The notes beneath the pieces are model-generated. The model saw nothing but the letters and a program-made list of their open reading frames with translations. It did no database searches and had not been told where the DNA came from. Both the position numbers and the translations under genes were made by a program. A stretch of DNA of 64,000 nucleotides, from assembly GCA_003049465.1 (NCBI GenBank), contig PYSS01000018.1, positions 66,792 through 130,791 on the forward strand. Direction: 5' to 3'. This document shows, piece by piece, positions 1 through 12,774 of this stretch (its first letter is position 1; every line of letters starts with the position of its first letter). Source of the DNA: Magnaporthiopsis rhizophila. Taxonomy: Eukaryota > Ascomycota > Sordariomycetes > Magnaporthales > Magnaporthaceae.

Positions 1-51
<51 letters not shown>
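1..51. repeat. poly(T) tract at window edge
   Basis: An uninterrupted T run opens the window. It may extend beyond it, so its true length is unknown. It is one of eleven A/T homopolymers of 20 or more bases here. Confidence 0.9.
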
Positions 52-52
<1 letters not shown>

Positions 53-3000
53 TATCTTGTTTCCGTGTTGGCTCAGGTCCAATCTCTTGGCGTGGTCTGG
101 TTTACGCCGTTCGATTCCAGAAGCTTTCGATTTTTCTTGCTTTCTACTCTATGTATAGACTATTCTTTTTTTTTCTCCTTCATCTTCTTCTTCTACGTTT
201 CGACTTGGTCTCCAACCCAAGGTGATTTTTTCATGCCAAATAAGGGATGTGTGGCGCAAAATGCTAGGGCGAGGCGGGCGGGCTGTGTTCAAACCAAAGG
301 GGGCAATTGAATTTATGAGGCTAAAATAAAACGAGGCTGATTTTTTCCCCATAATCTCGTGGCAATATTCTTTTCCCTAGGGCCACCATTCGTTGACTTG
401 TTGTGATTCGTTTTTCTTCTCGACCTCTCGTCTTTACGGGCCGCCTTCCGCCAATCAAGCCCGGTCGTTCACCGCATTTTCTCTTCAGCCGGGCTATGTA
501 TGTAGGTGGTTGCCAACCAACAGCTCTTGGCATACCTGCCGTCCGTGTCGCCCAGTTGGAGGCGCATGGGCGTCGACACCGAGCCCTCCCCACAGCCGGC
601 ATCGGCGAGGTGCGAATCCACAGCTGGGCCACGCCCCTCCCCCTCGCTTGCAATGAACCCTGCCTGCGTGTGCATATCGACGCTAAACTGCTGCCCAGAG
701 CTGCAGGCCCCATGGGCGGGCGGTATGCAACTTGTTTTTTGTGAGGGTGTGGTGGGGGGTTCAATCACAATCATCATCATATTTTTTTCTTCTCCTTTTT
801 TCTTGTCATCTGCCTGCTGGATGGAGATTTTACCGGCTGCGTTGTATCTCAATTGTCATTGACATTACCGTACCATATAAATAGAATGCGACCTATTTGA
901 CGATCGATCCCTTTGAGCAAAAAGGAGTGACAGCTGGGGAAAAGCAAGGACTAAAAAGAAGCCAAAAAAAAAGGGGGTCCATTGGGGTGACGTCGCACCC
1001 TGCTTTGAGCAAGGAGCTTCCTTTTTACCATTCCGGTAGCTGCCTTGAGGCTGTGAAACCACCCCAGTTTGAACCATTATGCTTAAACCCCGGGAAAGAA
1101 AGTCCAAACACGGCGTCAGCAATAGCATCAAAGGCAGCAAGGGGAAAAAATTTCACGACAAAGCATCTCGTGCCGCACCGCAGGCCTGCTGCCCGCTTCC
1201 TGTCCTCCTTCCAATCAAGAATGGCGACGCTGGACAGCCCAACCTGGCGGACGCTCGGGTACATATTACAGGAGGACGGGGTGGTGGCGGGGATGGATCT
1301 GGGCAGCAAAAAAAAGCACGCAGCAAGCAGCAGAAGCAGCTGAGGGTAGCATCTTTCCCGCCTTGACCTGCCCATGCCACCCTTGTTCCATTTGCCCGCC
1401 TACACGGTCAAATGCCGTTGATGCTTCCCCAGGGAGGAAAATAAACCTCGTGTCACCCTCCTGGCTGTCACCTCCTGGCTGTCACCTCATGGCTAGCTAA
1501 TAAGCGAACCGGGCAGGCCGAGCCAGCCTAAGCGGAGGGCGGCTGCGCTAAAACAGAAAGACCAAGAAAAAAGAACAAAAAAACGAAAACAAAAGAAGGC
1601 TGGGGATTGCCTAGCAGGAAATTCTTGGCCGCCCCGCAAAGCGCGCCTGGCCGGGCTATGCGAAATGGGGACGTCAACTACAACGACAACCCCAGCGGCG
1701 ATGCGCGCATGGGCCACAGGGCGGGCCCCAGAACACAGCGATGCTGTGGTTCGGGAAGAAGGAGGGAGGACAAGCGGGCTAAACCAAACTAGGGGCGTCG
1801 AACCCGTGGGAACAGGGGCAGGGGAATCCCTGAGGGCCCAACGCCACCCCTGGTCCTGGGGCCCTGTCATCCAACCCTTGGTCGCCGTTTAATTTGTCCG
1901 TTTTCAGCATCTATTCCCGTCCTTCACCGAGGGTGGTTCCTTTCTGCCACAAGAGAGGTTCCACATGTTTGGCAGGGCTTTTCGGAAAGGGGAATCGGAC
2001 GAAGAGAAACGAAGAAAACAGGGAAAACGAGGAACGAGAGAGAGGAAGAGAAATAGAAAGAGATGGCCTAAAAAAAAAAAAAGCAAGGAGAGAAGAAGAG
2101 AACAAACACCAGGAAACGGAAAACCCTCGGGAAAATGCAACCATCAGCCGACCGACGACTGGGCGTCTGGGGACGGCGGTGATCCCAACGACCGGCACTG
2201 CTTCGGCTGTTCTCCACCCCGGTTTGAGCCCTTGTCTGGGTGACTTTCTCCTTGTCTATTATTGGTCTCTCTCCGTCTCTTATCACCTGCATTCCTGCTT
2301 CGTTTCGCCGTCTCTTGCGTTGACGTATTTCTTGCCTTTTGGCTACTCGACCGCTAGCCATTGTGACCAGTAACATTTTTCGCATATAAAAGAGCCAGCC
2401 GCAAAGGCTCGGTCGTGACATCGTGATGACGTGCTTTCCCCGTCTCGGACTAGCCACTTCCATAGTTCGAGGCTGGGGCGGGCGCGCGAGAGCTAGAACG
2501 GGCCGCAGAGGACGGCGTGAGCTGACGTTTCTCTAGTTTCGGTCAACCAGCCATCACATCACGTAAGAGAGACAAGGAAGCGAGAGGCGAAGCGGCAGCG
2601 TGTGCTTGGCCGTACGCACACGCGGCCGCACGGTGAGGTAGGGCAGAAGTTTGACGTGGGATTCCGGGTCGGGCTTCTGACCCCTACTCCTAGCACCCCC
2701 CTCGCTAAATGGGAACAAGGTGGGTGCTAGCGCGAGGTACGCACGCAAGCAGGGTTTGGGGTTTGATGGGACGATTCCTTTTGGAGGCAGGGGGGACCCG
2801 TGGACAAGGCCGTTGCGACTGTGCATGCCCAGCCAGCCCTAGCGGTTGAAAGAAGGTAAAAAGACGGGCAGGTGATGAGATTAGGTGTAGCCAGGCCGGA
2901 GCGCGCGCCAGGTAACAGCTTCGGTTTTTTTTCTTCCTATTTTCTTCTTCGGCGAGCTCGGGGCCGTCCCAATCAGTCGACCGGCCCGAGATGATGCTAT

Positions 3001-5774
3001 TATGATAATGAGCGTGGCTTCCATCCATCGCAAGTGGGAAAGCAGGCAGGTCGACCGACCTTAACCTACCAATACTAGCAACAGGTTCATCAGGTTCGTT
3101 TTCTGCTACTACCTGCCGCAGTGGGCAGGTGCATGCAGCATAGTGTAGCGCCCTCCACCGGCACTCCTTCGTCGTTCGCTCGACGTTGAAACAAAAAACG
3201 GGCCAGGCTATGAGCGTGCATTGCAGGTAGCGTAGCGTCTCTACATCCCCCGCCACCTCTCATCAACCATCAATCCATCCCATTCCAGCGCGGCTGTATC
3301 GCTGGCAAGGGGAGGGTAGTGACCGACTGGGGGAGAGATGATGCGCTCGAGCGCAGGGCTTCTGCGGGGCCCGGCGCGCTTAAGGGAAAACCCCTGCGTT
3401 CAAAGTGGAAAGAAGGGGGAAAAAGAAGCGAGAAACATACCGGGAATGTTAGGAAAAATGAGGAGTGGGAATGGAAAAAAGCAACAAGAAAAATCGGGAC
3501 GCCGGCAAAATCCGTCGATCAAGGCTGAGATGTGGGACGACGCCGGAAGGGTGGGGAAAAGAAAAAATGGGGTACGAGCCACAAAGGGCGAATCAGGCAG
3601 CGAGGAGCTCGCTCGGACGTTGCTCCTACGCCTCTGATTGGTCCGAAGTAAATGGACAGAGACAGCCGGCAAGACAGGAAACCAAGGAAAAGAGAGAAGG
3701 AACCCCCACGGATGGCTCGACCGCCGGAGACAAAACAGCCTGCGCGCATGCATTGGAACCGTCCACAAATTGCTTTTTACCCCACAGTCTCGGTGGTGGT
3801 GTAGGTATTATACCGCGATAGGAATCCAATATGAATGAATGGATGCACCAAAACGACCCGCATCGTCATATATCCCTGGCTAACAGGGCATTCCCTTCCT
3901 CATTTTCGGAGCGTATTCTTTCCAGCCAGTTATGCCTGCCGGCGAGGCAGGAGTCCTCTCCTTGGAGGCTTTGGCTTGCTTCGCTTCGTGCCTTCTCTCT
4001 GTTTCCCCTTTGCTTTCTTGCATCACTCACTCCTTTTTTCCATTATTATTTTCGGTAAAAGTATGTTTATTTTATATTCACCGTTCCTGGGCACATTGTT
4101 TGAGCCCCGGACACGGAGAATTCGGCCGGCCCGGCCGATCAGCTCGGCCGCCCTGAAAGTTGACGAAACCCAGCCCCGACGATGCATGAACGACGGACGG
4201 CCCGCCAGCATGCGCAGCCTCCGAACAGCCGAGCAGCCAGCCTTTCTTTCCCCACTTTGGCCAACCCACGGGGCGGGCAGAAGGCAGGGCCGCCAAGGCA
4301 AAGCAAGGCAGAACAAGGAAATGAAAAGAACGAAATGTTGTGACGACCCGACGGATAGCCGCTCCTCTTCTCCAGTCTGGAGGAATCTCCGGTCGGCTCC
4401 CCAGGCGCTGCTCACGTGCCCAGATGGCCTCGATTTCGATGTTCGATTCCCTGGTGGTGTGGTTCTAGTTGTGTGATTGGAGATTTTGTTCATTGGTTGG
4501 CCAGGGCCCCTGAACGTCCGTGCCTTCTTTTCCCCACCCATCTTCTTCTCGCTCGCCTCCACGGCGCACAGGCGGGTTTGACAGCACGCGTCCACAGGCG
4601 CTAGCAGGGGACGCCGGGCAAAGTCCGGCTATCCTTGTCTCGAGCTGGTTCCTGTCGTATGTAATGCTGCAGGTGATCGTGGCCAAAGCTGATTTTCCCG
4701 GACCCTGTAGTGCCTGTTTTCTTCCTCTCTAATCTCCTTTCCGGCCCCTCGTAAACGAAACAAAGTGTGGAGGATGGCCCACGGTGAGAGGCGCGATTAA
4801 CCGGCGGAGAACTCCACAGCGCCTTGCACGGCATCCCCGCGTTTGTCCACCTCATTTGAGCACAGAGCAACACGATACGATTTTGACTGTTTACACCCCT
4901 CCTCCGTGTCTGAACGATTTGCGTTGATGCGCTCTCTACCCTGCTTCGCTGCAGCACACTATTTGGAACCGAACCGCGCTAATATGCCATTTCGTGATGG
5001 CTTTAGTGGAATGTCCGCAGGAGCGGTGGGTGGCTAATGCCCAAAGACGGCAACCTGCGCGGCCTTTTGCCTGCCGGGAACACTTTTATAGCGTTGCCGT
5101 CTCTATTCGATTGCAAATGGACTCTATCGGCAAAGAGGGCGAATGGGGATGTCGCCCCGTGTTGTTGCCGCTTGATCATCTCAAGTGAGCGCGTTGCTTT
5201 TTGACCAACCATCCTCACCGCCATATCGTCGCCTTCGCTCGTGATTACAATTCATGCTTGCAAGGTGCTAGGTGTACATTTTACGTGTGGTGTGTGTGGC
5301 TCGCAGTGCATGCATTAAGTCTGGTGCTGGGGGTCGGGCCAAAATCGGGCAGGAAAGGAAAAGTGTTTTGCCAGATAGCTGTGTCGTCATCGCGCGTGGT
5401 TGGCGCCGCCCACCTTTTTATGTGATGCCACCTAGGAACGGCTCACCGAATTCGGCAGCCTCATCCATCGACCGGGCAAAGGGCGAAGAGCCCGGTAGTA
5501 TTGGGGATGCATTTTCTTGAATCCCAGTTGCGTGTTTGAAACAAGCCCGGACATTGTTCCACGGTACTTGTGGTTACTGCGGTGCGGCGGGCGGCGTCGT
5601 TCTTTTCCAGCTCGCAGGGTCTGGCAGCCAGTGGGTGTCTGTGTGTGGGGTGTGGGGCAGTGACCGTGCATGTGTTGCGTACAAAATGCTGGGGTTTGGG
5701 ATTTGCATGCATGCCAACCAAGGGAAGGAAGGAGAAGCCCAAAAAAAAGCTCCACGAGGCGAGCCGAGGCGATC

Positions 5775-5776
<2 letters not shown>
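52..5776. other. gene-free stretch, pyrimidine and purine tracts
   Basis: I find no supportable gene here. The open frames are under about 215 codons, overlap on both strands, lack recognisable domains, and are rich in Arg, Pro, Ser and Lys, as expected from chance translation of GC-rich DNA with pyrimidine tracts. I could not build a spliced model with consistent phase. A TATA-like ATATAAAAG lies near 2384 but no convincing ORF follows. I saw no tRNA (no A box paired with a B box) and no 5S rRNA. Confidence 0.5.
1451..1494. repeat. three tandem copies of a 14-15 bp unit
   Basis: Three imperfect head-to-tail copies of a unit like TGTCACCTCCTGGC. The first copy has one extra C and the third has an A for C change. 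No gene is associated. Confidence 0.8.
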
Positions 5777-5811
<35 letters not shown>

Positions 5812-5815
5812 CCAN
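5777..5815. repeat. poly(T) tract with ambiguous base
   Basis: A 35-base T run (5777-5811) followed by CCA and a single N at 5815. The N marks unresolved sequence, so the tract length is uncertain. Confidence 0.9.
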
Positions 5816-8800
5816 TTTTTGTTGTCTCTCCAGTTCTTTTCCCGTTTGGTCCAAGTGCAAATGCCGTTTTATGTAACCACACACACCACATTAATTTCTT
5901 TCACCTTGGCCAAGATTTTGCGACCGGCAGGCAAAAACTGACACAACTATTTTTCGCCAGGGCCAATCAGCCGAGCCCGGACAACCTTTTATCAAACAGC
6001 AGAGACACGAGGCCAACGAGAACGGCCGCTAAAGAAGCGTTGCCCTCGTCCCAACACCACAACTCCAGCCCGTGCGTGCCACGCTAGAACGACGGGTGCG
6101 CTACACGCCAGACACTGTCTCGAGAGGCGCCGCGTCTCGGGGCTGCGTGCTAGCTCCCCCGTGCCCCTACTAAAATGTACGTAAACATCGGCCTCGTATC
6201 CGCCACTGGCATGACAGCACGATGGCCAGGCCATCCTCCAATCCAGGAATTTAAACGTTAGATTCGGGCGAAACTCAAAATCTGGCGTGGTAGGGAAAAA
6301 AAATATATATGTAAAAGCAAAAAAAAAACCAAAAAAAAACCCTATTCCTGTATTGGAAGTAAGTGTTCGAATGAAAAGCGGGAGTAACGCTATGGGCCTG
6401 GAAGGGTGTATAATACATACCGCCACGCTTGATACTCGCTCTTGGCATCTTGGCATCTTGGCCTCTTGGGCTCATGCGCACTTAGGATCGGCAATATGCC
6501 CGACGCCTGTCGGATCCTCCCAGAGTCCCGGGCAGGCTGGACCACATGCGATGTCGCCTGCTTGAATACCTCCCTCCGTCGGCTGATATCTGATACTGCG
6601 ATCATCCAAGCACACACACTCACCTCACCACTTTCGCAAGCCACGCCATTTTCCAGCGTGGCTGGCTGCTCACCAAAAGCCCACCGACCCCATCGCCCAG
6701 TGACGCACCCCACCGGCAGGCACACCACACCCGCTTCTTCGCAAATGACCGCCGTCCATGACATTCCAGAAGCACCAATATTACACGGCATATCGCTTCC
6801 GGTATTGCAGTTGCACCTGCCTTTTTGGCGCGGTGCAAACACGGCACAGTAGCATCGCAGGACGTGGGCGAGACAAGAAGGGGTAGCCCCTCCTTCTCAT
6901 CTATCCTCCACCATTTTGCTCCCTGGGCTGTCCAAGCTTGCTTGACAGGACCCTGAAAGTCCAGACCACAGTCGGCACGTGGTCTCTGGCGGGCGTCCCC
7001 CGGTGTTCGAAAATGCCGCTCCCTCTCGTCAATATGTCATTCTGACCTTTTCCTTTGTGTTCCCCGTCGTTACCGCAAACCTTATATCACGCTCTGGAGA
7101 GGTTTCCCTTGCTTCGCCGCTTCTAGGAACCGGCTGTCCCTCATCGGACAAGCAACCGAACAAATCTCTCCACCGTCGATGACGCCCTCGCCTTCACTTT
7201 TGTGGATCGAGGGGGAGGGGACCGCTTCTCCATGATCGCCGCTCTGGCCGTGGGCTTTCTTGGCCCGCGCCAAGGAAGTTGACCAGGCACCACTGTGTCC
7301 TGCTACCAGCACGCAAAAACGACGAGGGGATTACACAAATGCCGCCCCATCTCTCCCGCCTGATCTCTTTTCCCATTCCCGTCTTGTTTGTTTTGTGGAC
7401 CGAACGAAAGGGCGAAAATAGGCAGTTTCTGGCAGGGTTTGGTGCAAGCTCACCCAGGTCAACCAACCGGCCACTTTGGACAAATCTTAATTGCCCATAT
7501 CGTATCGCGATCTGTATGGGTCTTGGCAGGGCGGGCAGCTACCCCATCCCTTCCCGTCATTTCCTCTCCTCCCCTTTCCCAAACTCTGTTTCTTTAGCCT
7601 CTTGCAACACGCGCGCACAGGGCACTTGCGGTCAGACAGCCGAGATTGTCGTTCCCACCCAAGGCCTTTGTCTTGCTTGCTTGCCCCTTTTGCCGACAAC
7701 ACGCATGTCCTTGTGGACGCGCATCTCTGCAATCACGCTCGCATGACCGTTTGGGAGGGGCCCCAACGTGTAAAGTGCGGATTAGCTGGCCGTGGCCGCC
7801 TTGCCGCCCCTCCTCTTGTCAGGTCCGGCAGCAGTCTGTTGGGATGCGTCCAAACAGAAAGGCCAAAGTATCACGTGCTACTTTGCTACGCTGTTGTCCA
7901 AGGTTGGCAGGCCTGACCTAGCTTCAAACCCTACCAAAACAGGCACAACCAGGAGTCAGGCTTCTTCATTCCACCACGAAGGATACACGTGGTTCCCCTC
8001 CTCCATCGCTTCGGGGGACGACTCAAGTGGCTTTGACCTGTGCACCACGGGAATGAGGGAAGGGTGGGAAGAAAGCAAGGACAGCGGAAGCAACTCTGGG
8101 GGTGGGTATGAGGGACAAACCCCACGTGGCGTAGCTAACAAGCGTTAAGGTTCGAAGTTTTGTTTGACCTTGGGGATGGGATGCCGTGCCGTGGGAAGAA
8201 GGCCAAGCAAAGAAGGGGAGAGGAAAAAAACACGAGGCCCAGCACCGGGATGTGGCAATCCTTCCACGACTTCTTCGGAGGATTCGATGCATGGCGCAGC
8301 CCACACCACCTTCTCGCAGCCCCAAAACAACGAGAACATGCATACAGGTATATACCATGTACGCACGGGAGAGCTCACTCGAATGAGTAGCGGCTGCTAT
8401 AAGTAACCTGTGGATATGTCCCCACCTTGAATGCTCCGTGGTCAAAGGGCAGTCAAAGCCCGGGCGGTGACGATACACACCTATGTATACTGTATCCGAC
8501 TGGGAGCAGATGCGGAGCCAATAGAGTGGCGGCGATGGCCAGCTGCGAAACGCGAAAAAAACTCTCGCGGCGAATGAGAGCCCGCGGGTGACGACGGCCT
8601 GCGCAATAAACGAACGGGTTGGTTGTATTATAGCCATCGAGCCACACCCCCTCCTCTCCCACCGCCTCCATGCACTGTTTGTATCTTGCCTGCCCGCTTG
8701 CCTGCCCGGCCGTGCTCAGCTTGCCGGCGCAACTTGGCCGCCGTTCGGCCGTTTTCCACTTCCGAGAGGTGTGTGTGGTTTTCGTTCCTATTGGAGGCGG

Positions 8801-9147
8801 AAAACCGAGGCGGGATAACAACGCATCAAATCATGCCCGCAAAACGGCGGTGAGCTATGTATGTAGGTTTTACGCACCGTGGTATCAGCCAAAAAAAATT
8901 GAGCGCCCGGGAGAAGGGAAGGAAAGAAGGAAAAAGAAGGAAGTGGCAGAGATCCTCGGCAGGCAGACCGCCTGGACCCATACATGGCAGGTACAATACA
9001 TACGGATACGAAGGCGAATGTGCTGTTGTGTGCAAAAAGAAGTGATTGATGGCAAACACATCAGCCCATCATACACCGTAGACGCACATACCATAAACGT
9101 GTTCATTCGTCTCACCTTCGGCAGCATGGGGCGCGGTTCGGTCGAGC

Positions 9148-9149
<2 letters not shown>

Positions 9150-9181
<32 letters not shown>
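9150..9181. repeat. poly(A) tract
   Basis: Thirty-two consecutive A on the plus strand. Confidence 0.9.
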
Positions 9182-9183
<2 letters not shown>

Positions 9184-10061
9184 GGTTGTACTTTGTCGCT
9201 CAAGCCACCTCGCCAACCCGATAGAATGGAATATCTCCGAGGACCCTGGGGTTTTAACTAATGTGGCGATTTCTTTTATTTTTCCTTGGGTGGCGTCATC
9301 TTTCTTCTTCTTCTTTTTTTTCCTCGTTTCCATTCGAACCCCGTTCCCTGATGTGTGTCTCTTTGCGTATTTTTCCCACACTCTCTCAAGTATCTCCTTG
9401 CTTCAATTTCAGTCCAACCGACGGCAAAGACGCGCGATCTTCCAGAACCGGGGTGCGGGATGAGGGGTGTACAAGTATAGCATGCCACCTAGTACCGTCC
9501 TGGTAACGTTGACGTCACGCCTGCATGATGCAGAAGCAGCATGGATGTGTCAGGAGAGCCAGATAGCGACTGTTGAAGGTGAGCCAGTGGGGAGGGGTGC
9601 GTTGAGAATGTCGATTAGTGATCAATGGTGGCGCGCCGCCGTGGTCTTTGGACTTACATGGAGATCTTGTCCTGATTAGCGGATTTGCAATCCCATGAAA
9701 GACCACCGTCATTGCAACAAGAAAAAAAAGGGAACAAAATTAAAATCCCCTTGACCCAAGATATACATATGTATGCACATTGACCTGTTTCAAACGCCCA
9801 GGAGACCCCGGCCTCAGAAACAACGTCCCAGGATCAGGCCACCTCGGTCTTCTTCCCGCTGTGAGCGAGCACCGTAAGGCCCTGCCATGTGCGCCTCGTC
9901 TCTTGGCGATCCATGTCAAAAGCCAAGTTGACAATTTTTCTTTTTCAACACGCCCGTCCGCCCGCCGCCGGCAACGAACTAGCGCTCTGAATTTTTTTTT
10001 TTTTTTTCCAGCGTTTTTGTTTTCGCGCGCGTCAAGTGTTGCATGCCGCTAGCCACCACCC

Positions 10062-10085
10062 ACCCTACCCTACCCTACCCTACCC
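10062..10085. repeat. (ACCCT)n pentamer array
   Basis: Four ACCCT units followed by ACCC. It resembles the fungal telomere repeat CCCTAA but is a pentamer lacking the second A. Confidence 0.85.
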
Positions 10086-10674
10086 AAACAGCACGGGCCG
10101 GCCTGGACCAACTATGTACTGGTAGAACCCGGTGGGAATGTTGGCCACGGGACGCAGACGCGGCTGGCTAGGCTAGGCTGGGCCGTTGTGACCCTGAAGG
10201 CTACAGTGCCACACACCGAATCGACGATGGCGATGGCAAGGGGGCGGCGCAAAAGCACGGGCGATTAGCGCGAGCGTTACCGAACGGGTTTTTGGGACAT
10301 GAACCACCTTGCCACATAAACGGGCCGACAACAAGAGAGAGCAAAAGAAGAGGCAATAAAAAAAAGCGCAAAAACAAAAGGATCGTCCCGAGGAAACACT
10401 AGCGAGCAGCCAAGACCAAGAAACTCTTGCGGCTTTGCCGGCCCTTCTCGACCGATAAGACGCCCAACCAAAAGAGGACAAAATGCAGAGGAGCGGAGCG
10501 GAGGTCCCGGATCTCTTTCCGCATCAGTGTGCTACTGATAATCTCGGCTCGGGCTGCCATGGTAGCGGTCGGCTTGTTGCTCCTGCTGCTGTACACGCCT
10601 CGAGTGTTTAGCGGAAGACTCCGCTGCCGGGCGGCAAACAGATTCGAGACTGGGCGATGTGCATTTGCATGTGA

Positions 10675-10676
<2 letters not shown>

Positions 10677-10716
<40 letters not shown>

Positions 10717-10717
10717 N

Positions 10718-10748
<31 letters not shown>
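10677..10748. repeat. poly(T) tract interrupted by N
   Basis: A T run of about 72 positions with one N at 10717. The length is probably an assembly estimate. Confidence 0.9.
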
Positions 10749-12653
10749 CCCTATCTTTCCTTCTCTTCTTTTACTGCGAGGTCAGTGTCGCGCGTTTGCG
10801 CGAGTGCGAAAAGGGAAAGATTCTAGAAAGGCTAAAAGAAGAGATGGAAGGTGTGGGATAAGGGACGAAAGCTACAGTCGGCGGTCGGCGGTTTTCCTGG
10901 ACACGGGGGACGGCATACCACCAAACCTGCAGGGGAAACATATGGACGATGCGACGGCAAGGAGGGGGTGAGCCAGCCAGCCAGCCATTATCTCTGTCAA
11001 ATGCCACATGTCTCGTTGGGGCACCGTTTTGGCCCACTCACCCGCCCACTGCCGCCGCTCCTCGGAATAGCAAAGCTCTGGCTCCGGGCGTGCAAGAGCG
11101 CTCCCGGGGCCATGCAGTCGAGCTGGCTCCAACGTCCGCCTGTTCGTGTTTCCGGTGGCTGAAACCGAAATCCTTCTTGCCGTTGCAGCCAAAATTTGGC
11201 GTTGAGCCCAGAGCCGCACGGCCCCGAACTCCCGCATCCAGCGTTTGTGCAGGGGACCTTGTCTAACGGCCGAGCTTCTCCTACGTTTGTTTGGTTGAAA
11301 CCGCCTGACGTCGGTCCATGGAGGAAAATAAAAACGGTCGGGGCAGAGCCCAGACGCCAGGCCGCCGCAGCCGCAGCCGCCGCCGCCAGCGCGGATGCCT
11401 CCGGCCACCGTGTACCCCCCCTATGTCCCGCGTCGCACAGAACTCGGGAGGGTTGGGGCTAGTGCTGTGGCAGCAAGGGTCGCGCCGAGGCGGTGAAAAA
11501 CCTTGGCATCCGTAGCTTGAGCTCTGGGGTGGCAGGCAAAAAAAGAAAGAAAGAGGAAAACACCTCAGATGGACTACTGCAGGACATGACGGTGCGATGC
11601 GTTGTCGTGCATTCGGGTGATCTCTCCATTGCTATTTAGAGTTGCGTTATTTACGCTGAAACCTCCAGCTCCTCAAATGATAAAGGTGTACTTTTTTTTA
11701 TTTTTTTTTATTTTTATTTTTTTTGTATAAAAATTAAATTTAAAGATCTAACAATCTAGGCTCTGCCAAGCGTGTCAGCTATCGACAGCTCTCGTCGGGC
11801 GGTGAGCAAGCAGCAACCAGCAGCAGCACTCAAAACTGGAATGGTGGCTGTCAGCTGGTCACATGTACCCCATGCGCTGCTGAGTTGGGGCGATTTGCAG
11901 ATGCCGCGCACGCAGGCAAGAAATCTCGGTGTCCTCGGGTCCCTGATGGAGCTAGGCGGTAAAGAGGGAGCGCCATGTGGCAGGCAAAGCGCCAGCACAG
12001 AGCAGCAACGCCATCGAGACAGGCCTCTCACGTGTGCGGCAGAGTGGAGGAGATTGCTAGATCTGGCTGGGCTGCTGGGACCTTGTGCGGGAGGCATCTC
12101 GGAAAGCCACTGATCGGACATGGTCCTTGACTGTAGCCGGTGTGATGAGATTGAGCAGAAGGCGGTGGGTCTGTTGAGGCGCCATGGCTGAAGGAGGCGT
12201 GATGAAAAAGATCGAATCGAGTGATTCCCTCAGCGCCGCATTGTCCTCCAAAATCCTCGCCCGGTCGCCGAAGGAGCGCCACAAAAGATCGGTGGCGCCC
12301 GTAAGGCTGACACAGCAGTGGCAGGCTGAGGCTGAGCTTGCGATGGGTTAGCGAGCCAGGCTGGAAAGATGGACAAATAGATGAAATTCGCCTGGGTCAA
12401 GGTACCCGAGTTTGATGTCGCGTGCTTCCTCCATCTCCTGTCGTTTTTCTCTTTCACTTCGGGCGCCCTCCGATTTTCGGCGTGCTTCGTATGGTCGGGC
12501 CGGGGACGAAGGGGGCGTCCCGCCTCCCCCGGCCTCCTGCGTAGAGATGACTTGCTGGAGAAACAACCTACCAGCAGCTCGCAAGCCTCCTGTACGCCTC
12601 TGATCCCCGACTCGGCAGTTGAGATCCCAAGTCAACCATCCAGGAATTACCCT

Positions 12654-12694
12654 GGTAGGTACCTACCTACCTACCTACCTACCTACCTAGGTAG
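12654..12694. repeat. (ACCT)7 array flanked by inverted GGTAGGT / AGGTAG
   Basis: Seven ACCT units (12661-12688) preceded by GGTAGGT and followed by AGGTAG, so the ends can pair. The right side contains the palindrome TACCTAGGTA at 12684-12693, which recurs at 32331 and 50429. Confidence 0.85.
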
Positions 12695-12774
12695 TAGCCA
12701 ACCCTCCAAAGTCTTGTAGAAACGTAGCAACTGATTCTCACTTCCTACCCCCCGTGTGCCCACAGCGGCGACTC

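Larger units (their letters stand above)
5816..12650. other. gene-free stretch with simple repeats
   Basis: No gene can be supported. The longest frames (for example 204 codons on the minus strand at 8023-8637 and 178 codons on the minus strand at 10872-11408) have no domain, signal or splice logic. The stretch contains homopolymers at 9150-9181, 9992-10007 and 10677-10748, a short (TCTTGGCA)n repeat near 6440-6470, (AGCC)n near 10971-10987 and an AT-rich patch at 11690-11755. Base composition otherwise resembles the gene-bearing DNA, so it is not an obvious AT-rich mutated transposon graveyard. Confidence 0.5.
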
